Source: Cliona cf. orientalis (Eukaryota; Porifera; Demospongiae; Clionaida; Clionaidae). From it: 64,000 bases of DNA. The stretch's first letter is position 1. Every line of letters starts with the position of its first letter. The stretch covers positions 2,666,001-2,730,000 of the forward strand of contig OZ005705.1 of the NCBI GenBank assembly GCA_963930775.1, in the 5' to 3' direction. Both the position numbers and the translations under genes were made by a program. The notes under the pieces were generated by a model. That model had not been told where the DNA came from and did no database searches. It was given only the letters and a program-made list of their open reading frames with translations. Shown here piece after piece: positions 9,732 to 20,737 of the stretch.

Positions 9732-10430
9732 TTATTTCATAATGAAATGGCATGGGGATAGAAAGAGAATTGGAACTGGGATGATTATTAAAGTAGACAA
9801 AGTTTGTATCAGTACCGGATTACTCCTGCAGCTGCTATAGTTGAGTGTTCTGTATGCAATTGGTGCCATCTCACAGTCTGATAGCCCATATATTATGATT
9901 TTAAAGAGGTGACATAATTTCACTTTCCTCCGCCAGTCAGAGAGGCAAGGTACTTGGCAACTTTCCAACAAGTCACAGTAAGAGGTGGACCAATTCTTAC
10001 AGCAGACCCTCAACACAAATCCTAATTGGACCCTTTCAAAGAGTTCAATATTCTTTATCAAGTACCGTAGAACGGGTTTTAATTGCGTAGTTTGATAATT
10101 ATATGCGTTCTAGTCAAATTGCGAATCCAATAATTGCGATGGACGACCCCGTACCGTACTGTAGTATACGTGCACGTTTTTAATATATTTGTGAATCGAT
10201 TAATTGCGAAACGTAGAAAAACTCGCAATTCGCAATTAATAGATACTCGCAATTAAAACCCGACCTACGGTATAGGGATCCCAAACTTGGGTAGCATATA
10301 CTCAAGTTGTGGGCGAACAAAGGCTTTAAATTTCAGCATCAAATCGGGGTGACAATGGTGGAATTTTCTATACATAAGCCCAATCAACTTCCTTGTTCTG
10401 TTGCAGATTCTGCTAATGTGATCATTCCAA
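9732..10430 (-). mobile_element. Fragment of a non-LTR retrotransposon (LINE) reverse transcriptase, C-terminal part
   Basis: Read on the minus strand, 10430-10273 encodes the typical end of a LINE reverse transcriptase (WNDHISRICNRTRKLIGLMY, then FVRPQLEYATQVWDP). After a 210-bp insertion the frame resumes at 10062 with YLIKNIELFERVQ and runs to a conserved-looking C-terminus near 9750. No endonuclease or active-site part of the RT is present, so this is a dead 5'-truncated copy. Its right edge abuts the duplicated gene segment at 10430. Confidence 0.75.
10063..10272. mobile_element. TACCGTAG-family MITE nested in the LINE fragment
   Basis: About 25-bp TIRs, TACCGTAGAACGGGTTTTAA and its near-perfect complement ending CCCGACCTACGGTA, bound 210 bp made largely of 'aattgcga' and 'tcgcaatt' motifs. 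Removing it restores the LINE protein frame exactly between WDP and YLIKN. A related element is at 35350-35828. Confidence 0.85.
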
Positions 10431-12420
10431 CTTGGTTTTGTTTAAATGGATCCATTAGGATTAGAACCTTTATGTAGAGTGATAATGTTTTCTTAAATTT
10501 ATAATGCTTAGCTCCCATTATAGTATAATTGCATTGTACATGTTACAGATAACTAACTATGCTGATGCTATTTCAATACTCCTCTAGAATTGAATAGGCA
10601 ACTAGGACAAGTGATTAATCACTGTAGTGAAGCAGTACAGCAGCTGAATTGTGTGAATGCCATTGGACAATTTCAATCGTAAGTGGATCACGGATGAAAT
10701 TATCTAGTCGGTGCCTACGCTAATAATATTTTATCCTCTGACACAGTCTTGTGAGTGATCTGAACCAGCATGCTGAGCTCTGTGATGTCACTGTGTCCCC
10801 ATCAGCAGCTGATGAGATCAACAACAGCTCTGTTTTTGAAGATTGAGAGCTGCCAGGAGGAATCAATGAATACAGTGAAATTGCCTCAAAGCAGCACATA
10901 ATTGAATCAGATCATGATGATGTGGCTGTACATGTTTTGGATAAAATTCAGAGTGAAGGAGAGAAAGAGGAGAATCATTTAAGCACTATCAAGGAAATTT
11001 TCATTTAGCTTTATCTTCATATACAGTCAATCCCCAGATAATATTATATTATTGGAAAATCTGATGGAGAAAAGTGGTTATGTTGAGTGCCTTAATGCTC
11101 CCAATGGTGACGACGAACGCAGTGAAAGTTTCTCAGAGCAAATCAGATCATGATGATGTGACTGTACATGCTGTGGATGAAATCCAGAGTGCAGGAAAGA
11201 AGGAGGAGGAGAATCGTTTAAGGTGATAATTTCATTGTCAAGGAAATATTAAATTTTAAACACAATCAATCCTCAGATGTTTTGGAGAATCTGATGGTCC
11301 AGGAGAAAAGTGGTTATGTTGAAGGCCTTAATGCTCCCAGTGGTGATGATGAGCGCAGTGAAACCTCAGAGCGCCACACAATTGAATCAGATCATGATGA
11401 TATGGCTGTATATACATGTTGTGGATGAAACCCAAAGTGAAGGAGAGAAGGAGGAGGAGAATCATTTAAGGTGATAATGACACCGTCAAGGAATTTTTCA
11501 TAATATTAAATCTTACTTAACTTTATCTTCATAATAATACAGTCAATCCTCAGATTCATTGAAGAATCTGATGGAGAAAAGTGATTATGTTGAGTACCTT
11601 AATGCTCCCAATGGTAACGATGAATGTTGTGGATGAAATCGAGAGTGAAGGAGAGAAGGAGGAGGAGGAGAATCATTTAAGGTAATAACGGCATTGTCAA
11701 GGATATTTTATACTTGAACATGATCTGCATAAATTATTATAGTCAATCTGCAGATGTTTTGATGGAGGAGAGTTATGTTGAGTGCCTTAATGCTCCCAGT
11801 GGTGAAGTTTTACCTGCTCTCAGTCTGGAGAAGTGCCACTAGTCTTCATTTGACGACAAACAAAAATCGATCTCCAGTGAGACAGAAACTCATGGAGACA
11901 CTCCATACTATGAAGAGGCTTGCGTTATAATGGAAGAGGATCCTTTAAGGTATGTGTTCATATTGAACACAGGGAAGGAAGTCCATAATAATAATATAAT
12001 TATAAATTTGTCCATGCACTTTGAGATAGCAGTTAATAATCAATCCAGAAATTCACTCTTATCTTCACAGTGGAGCTAAAGAGAATTTCCGTTATCATGA
12101 AAGTTCTAAAGGGTATCCAGTGAAGATGAAGAGGCTCAATATTATCAGATCATTCATCCAATATTCATACCGTTCACTGAAATTATTACAACCACCAGGT
12201 CAAGTAGCAATGATAATATGCAGAAATTTTATATAATCCAATCTGCCTGCTCTGCTGAATGTCAACAATTATCTGAGGAAGAAGATAGTCATATAAAAGA
12301 GTCCCTTCATTCTTCAACTCTCATGGCAGACCCTTCTGAGCCACATGAGAGCACTGCTATTGTGGTGGAAATTTTGCACTTTTAGAGGCACTGCCGATAA
12401 GTGCAGAGCTGGAGCCAGCA
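10430..12420 (+). pseudogene. Decayed partial tandem duplicate of the 5.5-8.9 kb gene
   Basis: Starting at 10430 the sequence matches 5640 onward: intron 1 (acttggttttgtttaaatggatcc), exon 2 (10550-10680), exon 3 (about 10745 on), exon 4-like and exon 5-like blocks (11755-12120), one copy of the repeat exon (12230-12360) and part of exon 9 (about 12380). There is no copy of exon 1 or the last exons. Frameshifts and stops are visible, for example in the first copied exon and in a block near 11420. Between 10860 and 11960 a block of about 200-250 bp (Leu-Asn-Ala-Pro...Asp-His-Asp-Asp...Glu-rich) is repeated about five times, more than in the parent gene. Confidence 0.75.
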
Positions 12421-12639
12421 TATTTTAAGTGGTACGGCCATTAAAATTATTCAAAGTATTATTATTGTGTAAGCTGATTGGTATAATATAGGACATAGTC
12501 CCAGCGGGAGGAGGATACACGTCTCTCCTTCATGGAAGCTCAAGGGTATTGTGGTAGCAAATTGAAATGACTACATAAATAATTGCCTGGTTGTAACAGG
12601 AGTAGAGTATGCAACACACATAGTAGTAGTGCAACCATA

Positions 12640-12900
12640 TTATGTTTCTAGATTTGGTCACAGAATATCATTAACACGCAACCACTAAAACCATGAAGTC
12701 ATGAATATTGTGTCATCACCACCCTATCAGGGTTTTGATAGTAACTAGCTGCAGCTGTAGCTATATAATAATTATACAGTTGAATATTATGTCGGACTCC
12801 GTGGTTGCAACTTTTTTATGATCATGTACGAGGGTGGTGATGATACATTGTCAAATCTGTAGAGATGTTTGTACTACTACTATGTGTGTTGCGTACTCCT
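12640..12900. repeat. Dispersed repeat, also at 31315-31560
   Basis: Two segments share a diverged sequence containing 'cgcaaccactaaaaccatgaag', 'ctatcag...agtaactagctgcagctg', 'ggtggt' and 'agagatgtttgtactac' in the same order. No coding potential and no clear terminal repeats were seen. It is an old interspersed repeat of unknown class. Confidence 0.6.
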
Positions 12901-14030
12901 GGCTCTAATGAATGGCTGTAATCAATGACAGCACAATATCAACAATGATCTGATCACAGCTGCATTTGCGGCTGACCCGACACTATAGCTACACCACATT
13001 TTGCACACACCATGCAAGACAAATGGGGTAGGGTTTACAGCACAATATCAACAATGATCAGATGATGATCACAGCTGCATTTGATGTGAATCACAGAAAA
13101 CATCATATAATTTTAGAGATGCTACAATTAACTGTGGGGATTTATACATGAAAGTAGTGGATATTCTTATATTGGACATTTAATAAATTGCAGCCAAGAC
13201 CCTAAATAGAAGACATACTGTGTGGATTTAGAAAGTAGTGGATTTATGTAAATCTTAGAATCTGATGAGATTTAGAGATGCTGTGGGGATTAAACTACCA
13301 CCAAAGCAAAGGTGTGTTGACAGAGATCCATAATCATTAGTTAATACAATTAGCAAATTGTATTTAAGTACTTTTGATCGGAAGTGGAAGGGGTGAGGAA
13401 GAGCCAGGGATGATTATGTAAGTCATCAGAAAGATTCCTGAAGAAAAGGCCAGTAATTGTCCACATAATAATAATTATAGATCAAAGCATTCTTTTAACC
13501 ACTGGCACAAAAATTAAGCTTTAATTAACCTTGTGGGCATGCCCCAAGTCTTGGGTGCAGTCTTTGTATCAATGTGTGTGTTTACATGGGGCACATGACC
13601 TATAGGGATGACATTAAATGTCCACTGTATTTTTTTTTAACATTCACTACTTTCGTAAATTCCTGCAACATCACTAACATTTAATATCTTCCACTACAAA
13701 ATTTCACCACAAACTGTGTAAATATCCACTGCAATTTATACCAGTGAGATTCACATAAATATCCCCTACCTTCCACAGTTGACGCATGCGCAAATTATAA
13801 ATAAGGATGGTACAGGGTCGTTAGTACACATTCCACCGTTTCACGTTCCATTAAATCTATACACATGCGGGTTCAACGTATAGTTTAACCCGAGTTAACT
13901 GAAGGAGGGTGTGATCAGCTAAGCGCGGGCGCCGGGGTTACGCGCATGCGCATATCGTAGGGCGCCATACAGCAACTCTTAAAGCGGCTGCCGCAACAAC
14001 ACTGCTCAGTCTTAGTCAAACAACGGGGCC
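12901..14030. other. Intergenic region with weak inverted-repeat structure
   Basis: Two near-copies of 'acagcacaatatcaacaatgatc...acagctgcattt' lie at about 12930 and 13040. From about 13128 to 13785, motifs such as 'gtagtggatatt' on the left and 'aatatccactgc' on the right suggest a degenerate inverted-repeat element. GCGCATGCGC at 13942-13951 and a related site at about 13784 are NRF-1-like. No gene was recognised. Confidence 0.4.
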
Positions 14031-14339
14031 TTGACAACAGCAAAGCTACCAGTTCAAACCAAAGCTGAACGAAAGTCAAATAATTCTGCTTTAAATATCT
14101 GCTCGTATACAGCCCGAAGAGACTTCCTTGGCCCTCACCACCTCAGCTACGTCTACCAGCCAAGCCGGCTATATACCCTACCCAATACGAAGTTCCCAGC
14201 AACTTCAAAAAGTTCTTCGTCTACGGCGTCTACGTACTATCCGCCGCCTCCTCCAATACTGGTAAGCGAATACCAAAGTAATGGTGCTGGCAGTTCAGTG
14301 TTTGACGCGAGAACTATAATTGTGCTGTTGCTATGCTAA
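14031..14339 (+). CDS. Uncertain 102-codon ORF downstream of NRF-1-like sites
   Basis: The ORF as given starts at a TTG and has no recognisable domain. It is Ser/Pro/Tyr-rich with a PPPPP stretch near residue 75 and a short hydrophobic end. It follows GCGCATGCGC by about 80 bp and could be a first exon of an unrecognised gene or part of a retroelement. A 'gtgatgccaattgcagtattaaagttcatg' sequence downstream (about 14480) recurs at 15755, inside the Penelope-like repeat unit, which favours a retroelement leader. Confidence 0.25.
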   Translation: MTTAKLPVQTKAERKSNNSALNICSYTARRDFLGPHHLSYVYQPSRLYTLPNTKFPATSKSSSSTASTYYPPPPPILVSEYQSNGAGSSVFDARTIIVLLLC

Positions 14340-14977
14340 GCCTGACGTGACCCTCGCAGCAAGAGGAGTGGTCACTCCAAGGGGGCAGGCCCAGGACAGA
14401 CAATTTGAGGCAGCTAGTTATTGAATAAGCTTAGATTAATAGTATGTGTTGTGCAACCAATAAGATTGTAATGTATGTGATGCCAATTGCAGTATTAAAG
14501 TTCATGAAAATTCAGTAGGTTTATCTTCTACTACCAATCCAAACCTAAGGGGAAAACCATCTCACTGCCTGCTCAGGCAAACCTAATTTAAGCAAAAGGC
14601 AGAGCCACATAGGTGCCTAGCCTTGAGAACTAGGGGTGGTAGGTTGAAAAGCTCTTTTGTTCCATGGAAACTCTCCCTACCCACCTAAGTGGCTCATGGA
14701 CACGGGCAGCATGCATATATGACCATAATTACACATTCAGGGAAATTAACAGAATCTCCAGTCAGTATTGTTACTAGCTACTACATAATTTTGTAGGGGT
14801 TAATTCACGAATCCCGGGTGTTCATGCAGGAGCTGGAGTAGTCTACTTCTTTAGGCTCTGGAACTTTTTGTATTAGTTGTTGTAACCAATGGCCCTAGTT
14901 ATATACGTTTAGGTTGCTATCAGTATGGTAATTAGTGTTATGATGTAACTAATTTGATGTCAGACTATTGGCGCCCC

Positions 14978-15640
14978 TTAAACTAAGATTTTTTTTGAAG
15001 ACCTAGATCTAATGTTTACTTTATTTGGCAGACTACTGATAGCTACAGTGGGAAGGCAAATACCATCCTGTACGTGCTTTCTAATGGAAAATTTAAATTT
15101 GGAAAAAATCTCAGGATACCTGCTACAAAATGTTTTAAAAGTAGTAACTAGTTTATCGAATAAAAAACCCTGTTTGACTAATCTGCAGGTTAATTTGTGG
15201 TGTCTGGTGTAAAAACTCTCGTAACTATCGCATATGCGCCCTATTCTAATTAACTGAGAGATATAAACCCCATAGGCTGGTTTGCTAGGTATGTTGCTAT
15301 CCATGTGAGGGAAATTGACTATGTGAAAACTAAAATTATCGCGCTTGTCAAAAACTGCCGTGGTAAATCTCCTATCGCTAATGTTTATTTCTAAGTCTAA
15401 ATAAGAAAGCCTACTATCTGTTTCCGTGGTCCTTTTTAGTTCTAATTGTCGCGGGTATATATTCCTAATTTCCTGCTCAAAAGTTGGATTGTTAAGTGTA
15501 AGTAGGTCGTCAATGTATCGAAAAGTGTTACTAAAAATTTTTGCTATTTGACTATTATGTTTAAGTTTTTCTTTCATGATGTGTGGCAATAGCAGCTGCA
15601 AAAAAGCTTCCATAGCGCGCGTGAACCGTGTACATGCTTG
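14978..15640 (-). mobile_element. Penelope-like reverse transcriptase fragment
   Basis: About 215 codons on the minus strand read FRYIDDLLTLNNPTFEQEI, then IYPRQLELKRTTETDSRLSY with LDLEI, and later SNIPSKPAYGVYISQLIRI. The YIDD box is the RT catalytic motif C, and the remainder is the thumb region typical of Penelope-like and related invertebrate RTs. The N-terminal RT motifs and any GIY-YIG endonuclease are missing. The upstream end passes into a tandem repeat (15580-15960). It is dead as a mobile element in this copy. Placement in the Penelope-like class is from overall pattern and the tandem end structure, not from a search. Confidence 0.65.
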
Positions 15641-15960
15641 TACATTGCGCATATGCACAGCTCGCACTTGCGCTCATGTTTGAGCACGCACGCACGCACA
15701 GAGTGCGCAGGTCACCAAGTAGTTTGGCAGTATCCAACCAGCAGGCCAGCTATGTGATGCCAATTGCTGTATTAAAGTTCATGTGTGGCAATAGCAGCTG
15801 CAAAAAAGCTTCCATAGCACGCGTGCACCGTGTACATGCTTGTACATTGCGCATATGCACAGCTCGCACTTGCACTCGTGTTTGAGCACGCACGCACAGA
15901 GTGCGCAGGTACCAAGTAGTTTGGCAGTATCCAACCAGCAGGCCAGCTGGCTATATATAA
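15580..15960. repeat. About 200-bp tandem duplication at the 5' end of the RT fragment
   Basis: The segment from 'tgtggcaatagcagctgcaaaaaagcttccatag' to 'ccaaccagcaggccagct' occurs at about 15583-15750 and again at about 15784-15950, with few differences. The unit is GC-richer than its surroundings and includes 'gcacgcacgcacagagtgcgcaggt'. Tandem terminal copies of this kind resemble the pseudo-LTR arrangement of Penelope-like elements. Confidence 0.7.
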
Positions 15961-16344
15961 GGGCACAGGCCAAATACTGGCAGCCCCATGCCTACATTGC
16001 TGTATACATAGCTGATAAATCCCCCTATCAGGACTGCTGCCTTACCACCCTGTGCCAGTAGCATTATAGCAGCTGGTGGTGAGCTTCACTCGTGGTGCAG
16101 CTGCTCTATTAAAAGGGGAATCAAAATCAAGTCTGGCTTATGCTTCAACACACAAAGTCCTCAACGTATTGCTGTATAGGCATGCACTGTTCCGAGAATC
16201 AAGAGAAGAAAAATAATGAATGGATGAGCTGTTATTGAAAGGGCATTGCAGCTTTAGTATACCCACTTAACAACATATGTGGCCAGCATACACCTTGACT
16301 GGTGTCGCATTCTCAAGGCGTTCCACGAATGCCAATACGCATAA

Positions 16345-16400
16345 TTATTAGCCCCTATCCCCCCCCCCTCCCCCCCCCCGTTTATAGGCCCCACCCCTCT
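16345..16400. repeat. C-rich tracts
   Basis: Runs of C interrupted by single T or A bases (about 16355-16380) followed by C-rich sequence. Low complexity; no function seen. Confidence 0.7.
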
Positions 16401-16404
16401 TGGA

Positions 16405-16870
16405 TTACTGTCCACCATGTATGGTGTGACCGGGGGAGGATTATCCCCTCCCCCACATCCGGAAAGGTTTGCAGTCGTATTCTAGGTCTTACGCTCAAAC
16501 TATGCTCAGCCTATTATTGGCCTCCCACCCCATTTGACAATTGTCCACCACGTGTGATGTGACCGGGGGAGGATTATTCCCTCCCCCACATCCGGAAAGG
16601 TTTACAGTCATATTCTAGGACTCGCTCAAACTATGCTCAGCTTATTATTAGCTTCCCGCCCCCCTTTGATTGCTGTCCACCATGCATGGTGTGACCAGGG
16701 GAGGATTATTCCCTCCCCCACATCTGAGAAGGCCATTATAGCTAAGACTGGTGCTCAAACTATGCTCAGCCTCCCACCCCCACCCCCCGGGATCACTTGC
16801 CACCAACTTCCATATGGTATCACCATGCAGGGGAGGATTATTCCCTCCTCCAAATCCGAAAGGTCAGCAC
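16405..16870. repeat. Four tandem copies of an about 132-bp repeat
   Basis: The pattern 'ccaccatg.atggtgtgacc.ggggaggattat.ccctcc.ccacatc.gaaagg' followed by 'gctcaaactatgctcagcct' recurs with its 'ggaggatta' core near 16436, 16569, 16701 and 16833, a period of about 132 bp. The copies are diverged by substitutions and small indels. ORFs through it are repeat artefacts. Confidence 0.8.
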
Positions 16871-19800
16871 GCCCACTATAGGATTTTTGCTAAAACTAGG
16901 TTCAGCCCTAGTTTGCAGCGAGCCAATTATGGTGCGAGACTGGCTAGATCTTGGCCTCACACGTCTCAATGGCATGGGCTAACCCATGGTAAGCATAATA
17001 TTGTGGCAATACCTTCGTCATAATATAACGGCAGGGCCCAGGGCAAGCGCACACGCTCTCCTAAGTGCTAAATGCGAGCCACTGATGAAGTCGTCACTGA
17101 GGACATAGCCAGCAAAAGCCACGCATGATCCTCAGCCATAAAATATCTATGCACCTCCAGTTGATATTTGTAGGCCAGAGTGTATTCTCCGGAAGATAAT
17201 GTATGCTCAGCATAATGGCCATCTGGCTGCCTTATGGGGCATGACCGTCAGTGCAGATCAGAAAAACGGCCTGATTCTCCCTCTCCCAGTTGCAATGCGA
17301 ATCCAGCAAATGGTGTCATGTCAGCACTGATAACTTCTTCAGCCAAGAAATGGCAAAGGTATTGCCCGTTCATAGCAGCTGAAAATCCTAGCTAACACTG
17401 CTCATTTGCATATGCTAATTGAAAATTCTCTTGCTCAAATTATATTAGGACACAATGGGCGGCACCCCCCGCTACGTATGTAGAGGACCCATTGCTTGTA
17501 TTCACATACTGTGATAGGGAGCTGAAATTTGGCGTCAAACTGGACACCTCATGAGAATCAACATATCAAGTTGCTATTCATTTGCAGAGTAGCTAGCTAA
17601 GAGCATACATATCAGCTAGTAATCCAGACACCCAGAGGACCTAAGACAGCAGGGATCCATGGCATTTATTGCTATTAAGCTAGCTGCTCTTGTGTACAAT
17701 TATCATACACAATCCATTCTGTCAGCTCTCTGGCATCACTAATAAGAGTACATAATGTCTCCCTGTACATGTCAGCGGGTCGGACATAGGCACTCAGTAG
17801 TCGCAACGTGTCGTGCTAATCATGCTCGCTGCAATTAAGACGACATCCATAAAGCTAACAATTCCGCTGCACGTTAGAAGCTTGAACAACCTGCACACAT
17901 TCTCGAAGAGTGCTACCTGGTTTATTGAGGTCGAGCATTTTCCCCAATACTCATGCATACCCAGTACTATCCCTAGATGCCTCCTACAAACTAGAGCAAT
18001 GCAGGCTCATAATGGCCTATAGCCAGACACTTGGCTTTGCAGCATCTCCCAAATTCTACAAGAGGCGAAGCATCAGCTAGCATGTCGGGGACAATCCCAT
18101 AGATGCAAAGCCCAGAGAGCAAGAGGCTCGGCTTATACCTTATATACCCCATAAACACAGCAATGTCAACAACAGGGTCAACCCAACTCGCTACCCTCTG
18201 CCACACAGCAGATTCAGACACAAATGGCTCATGCATGCAAGCATGCACTCCTGGAACTAAGTCCCCGCCACATGCATGCACTAAGCGTTACCGATCGTCT
18301 GTAGCAGATGCCCGACTTACACACCTCGAGTAGTTGTTTTGCTGCTGGCATTAACTTACACTGTATTGTGCATGCTGCTATACCTGACGACCTTAAGTTA
18401 GTAATGAGTGGTACTGGAATTAATGTTATGCTGTGCAGATAATAATACCTACTCTGTCAGTGCGTCTGCAATAGGTGGTCACAGTTGTGGTTACGCAATC
18501 AGCAATCATAATTAAATTTATTATGTCTGAATAATGCATTTTAACATAGCTAATTTTAAGTATAAGTTCATATGTCATGCTAGAAGGACGTACAGGGATC
18601 CTTGTGAGCAGCGTGCAGTAATATTAATAATAGGGGACATGCAGTGCTGCTCAATGTACCTACGCTATAAGAGTGCTTCATGTGTGCCTTGTGTATCGCT
18701 AAGTGATGGATTATGGTAGTCCAGGTATCAACAAAGTTTAGTGGCATTAATAGCCAATACTATAATAACTCTGGCATGCACGGCCAGTAGCTATGTCGCC
18801 CATTACTACCTACCTCCTCAATGGCAAAGGGATCCGCATAAGCATCCAAGCTGTTATCAATAATTCGGCTTCTTGCCTCTCATGCAGACTTGGCATCCCA
18901 TCGGAAATAGGAGTCAATGGCATCTCTAGGATTCTGAGCAGTTTCTTGCGATAGACTATGCCACAAAATTTGTCTCATTAACTGATATTCATGACAATGA
19001 TGTCATTTACTAAGCATGCACGCTCAGACTATAAAGGCAGTCTATACCTAGCTTCAAGTCTAAGTTGGCTTTAATGACACCCATGGCCATACTACTACCC
19101 TCCGAGACACAGCTAGCTACATGTATATCCACCATTGGGCACAATACCTATATTATAGTAGTGCCCCCCTTATTGACCATCACCTCTATGTAGTCGTGCA
19201 ATCATGTTTGTCAGCCCTGCTCGGACCAGTGCTAACATCATTACAAATTCAGTAACCATTGCAAGGGACGCAATAATTAGTACACAGAGCAGAGTTAAGT
19301 AAGAGATCAAAAATTAGCTGATCAATTCACCTAGTTGAAGGCGTTCAACACAGCCCTAAGCAATAATGTGACACGAAAGCCCTAGGCACAATAACGGAGA
19401 GGCGGCCTATACAGTCTGTAGCTAGTTAAGCAGACTGTCCCTTCCAAGCTTGCATAAATTGGTGCTCTACAGACAGGAAGACATAAAAGCATGCTATGAA
19501 GAACATGCATACTACCACCGGCTTCTCTACCGAGACAAATCCTCTTGGCCATCACATTAGCAAAGAATGGTCACCCTGAACCTGCATCTACCCAGTGGTG
19601 CAACTCATATTGAACAAGTCACCCACTAGCTATAAGGGTACCCCAGTTGGCTATCGCTTATCAACCCAGATCCCATCTCAATACTCTGACTGCATACATA
19701 GTCATCGGCAGACATGCAACGAGAGACACCCATACTATAGCGCCTCGTGTCATATGGGCTTGTAGATCTGGTCCACCAACAAGAGCGGGTGAAAGCTCCT

Positions 19801-20570
19801 CAGCCACTTAACCCCATCTGGTGACGTAGTTACTGACAGCAGGATATCCCCAATAGCTACAGAGAATATGGTACAGATACTAATGTTCCTTTGGTGACTC
19901 CCCTCGCAGCAAGTGAATTTCGGGCAAAGTACCATCTATCACCATCTGAGGCACCAGACTAGCTAAGCCTGACTCCAGATAGGGTCAGAGCGGCAGCTGC
20001 TATTGCCACAAAGAACAGTACAAATGCAGCAAACTGAACAATCCAATGGCAACACTCGAATTGTTGGTACCTTAATTACCCTGCCATCTAGTGAGCTAGT
20101 ACTTCCCTCTCAGTGCTGTCCCACGAGTAGATTAGCAACTATACACAACTGCACCCCACAACACGATAAACGGTGTGTCATACCATGCCATCGTTCCTTA
20201 CCTTCCTGAATTATTTCCTTGGAGGGAAAGGATCACCTCTTCGCTCAGAGGCTCTCCTTCCAGTGGAGGGGGATGGGGATAATAGCGCATCCCCATCACC
20301 AGTATCTCCAAGGAAAAAGATGCAGATTAATAAATTCGGAGGCCTGGCCATACTCAACCCACAAATGCTTAGCTGCAAATACACTGTAAACCTCCAATCC
20401 ATAGCACCGGTAAGGCCTCCACCATTAGTGCACAACAAGCCACGCCTCAGGTCGGGTACACCCTCCAAACAACAACCCTGTCGAGCCAGCTCGCATGCCT
20501 CTGCTAGGCTATACAATGTACACGGAAAGCCGACGAACAGTTAACCACCCATAATGGTGGGCATGAGAAA
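16871..20570. other. 3.7-kb region without recognisable genes
   Basis: Compositionally unlike the surrounding AT-rich DNA: fewer long A/T runs and many 'gcatgc' and 'tagct' motifs. Short stretches on the minus strand look protein-like (for example around 18840-18960 and 17991-18281) but are broken by stops and fit no family I know. It may be a decayed large element or an old gene. No RT, integrase or transposase motif was seen. Confidence 0.4.
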
Positions 20571-20601
20571 GGTAAGAATATGCATTGAGGGTTGACTAAT
20601 T

Positions 20602-20690
20602 TGCGCATGCGTTATAAACGTCATTTTCCCAATCACGTGCACACTGATGGGAGGGGCTCATTCTCGATCTCATATATATATGCATACACA
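20602..20690 (+). promoter_or_regulatory. Candidate MPEG1 copy B promoter
   Basis: TGCGCATGCG (20602-20611, NRF-1-like), an ACGTCA CRE half-site (about 20618), an E-box CACGTG (20634-20639) and a TATA-like run ATATATATAT (about 20672-20681) lie in order 50-135 bp before the ATG at 20738. The spacing fits a TATA promoter with a leader of a few tens of bases. Confidence 0.5.
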
Positions 20691-20737
20691 TCCATACAAG
20701 GTCCTACTGTCGATATTAACTACGTTGACTTGGAGTC

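Noticed and set aside
20211-20544. ORFs on both strands before MPEG1 copy B as a gene
   Set aside because: Open frames occur on both strands over the same bases, with no recognisable domain, no clear splice partners and proline/serine-rich low-complexity content.
16871-20570. Intact large DNA transposon or virus-derived element
   Set aside because: No polymerase, integrase, transposase or capsid-like motif and no terminal repeats could be found by eye.
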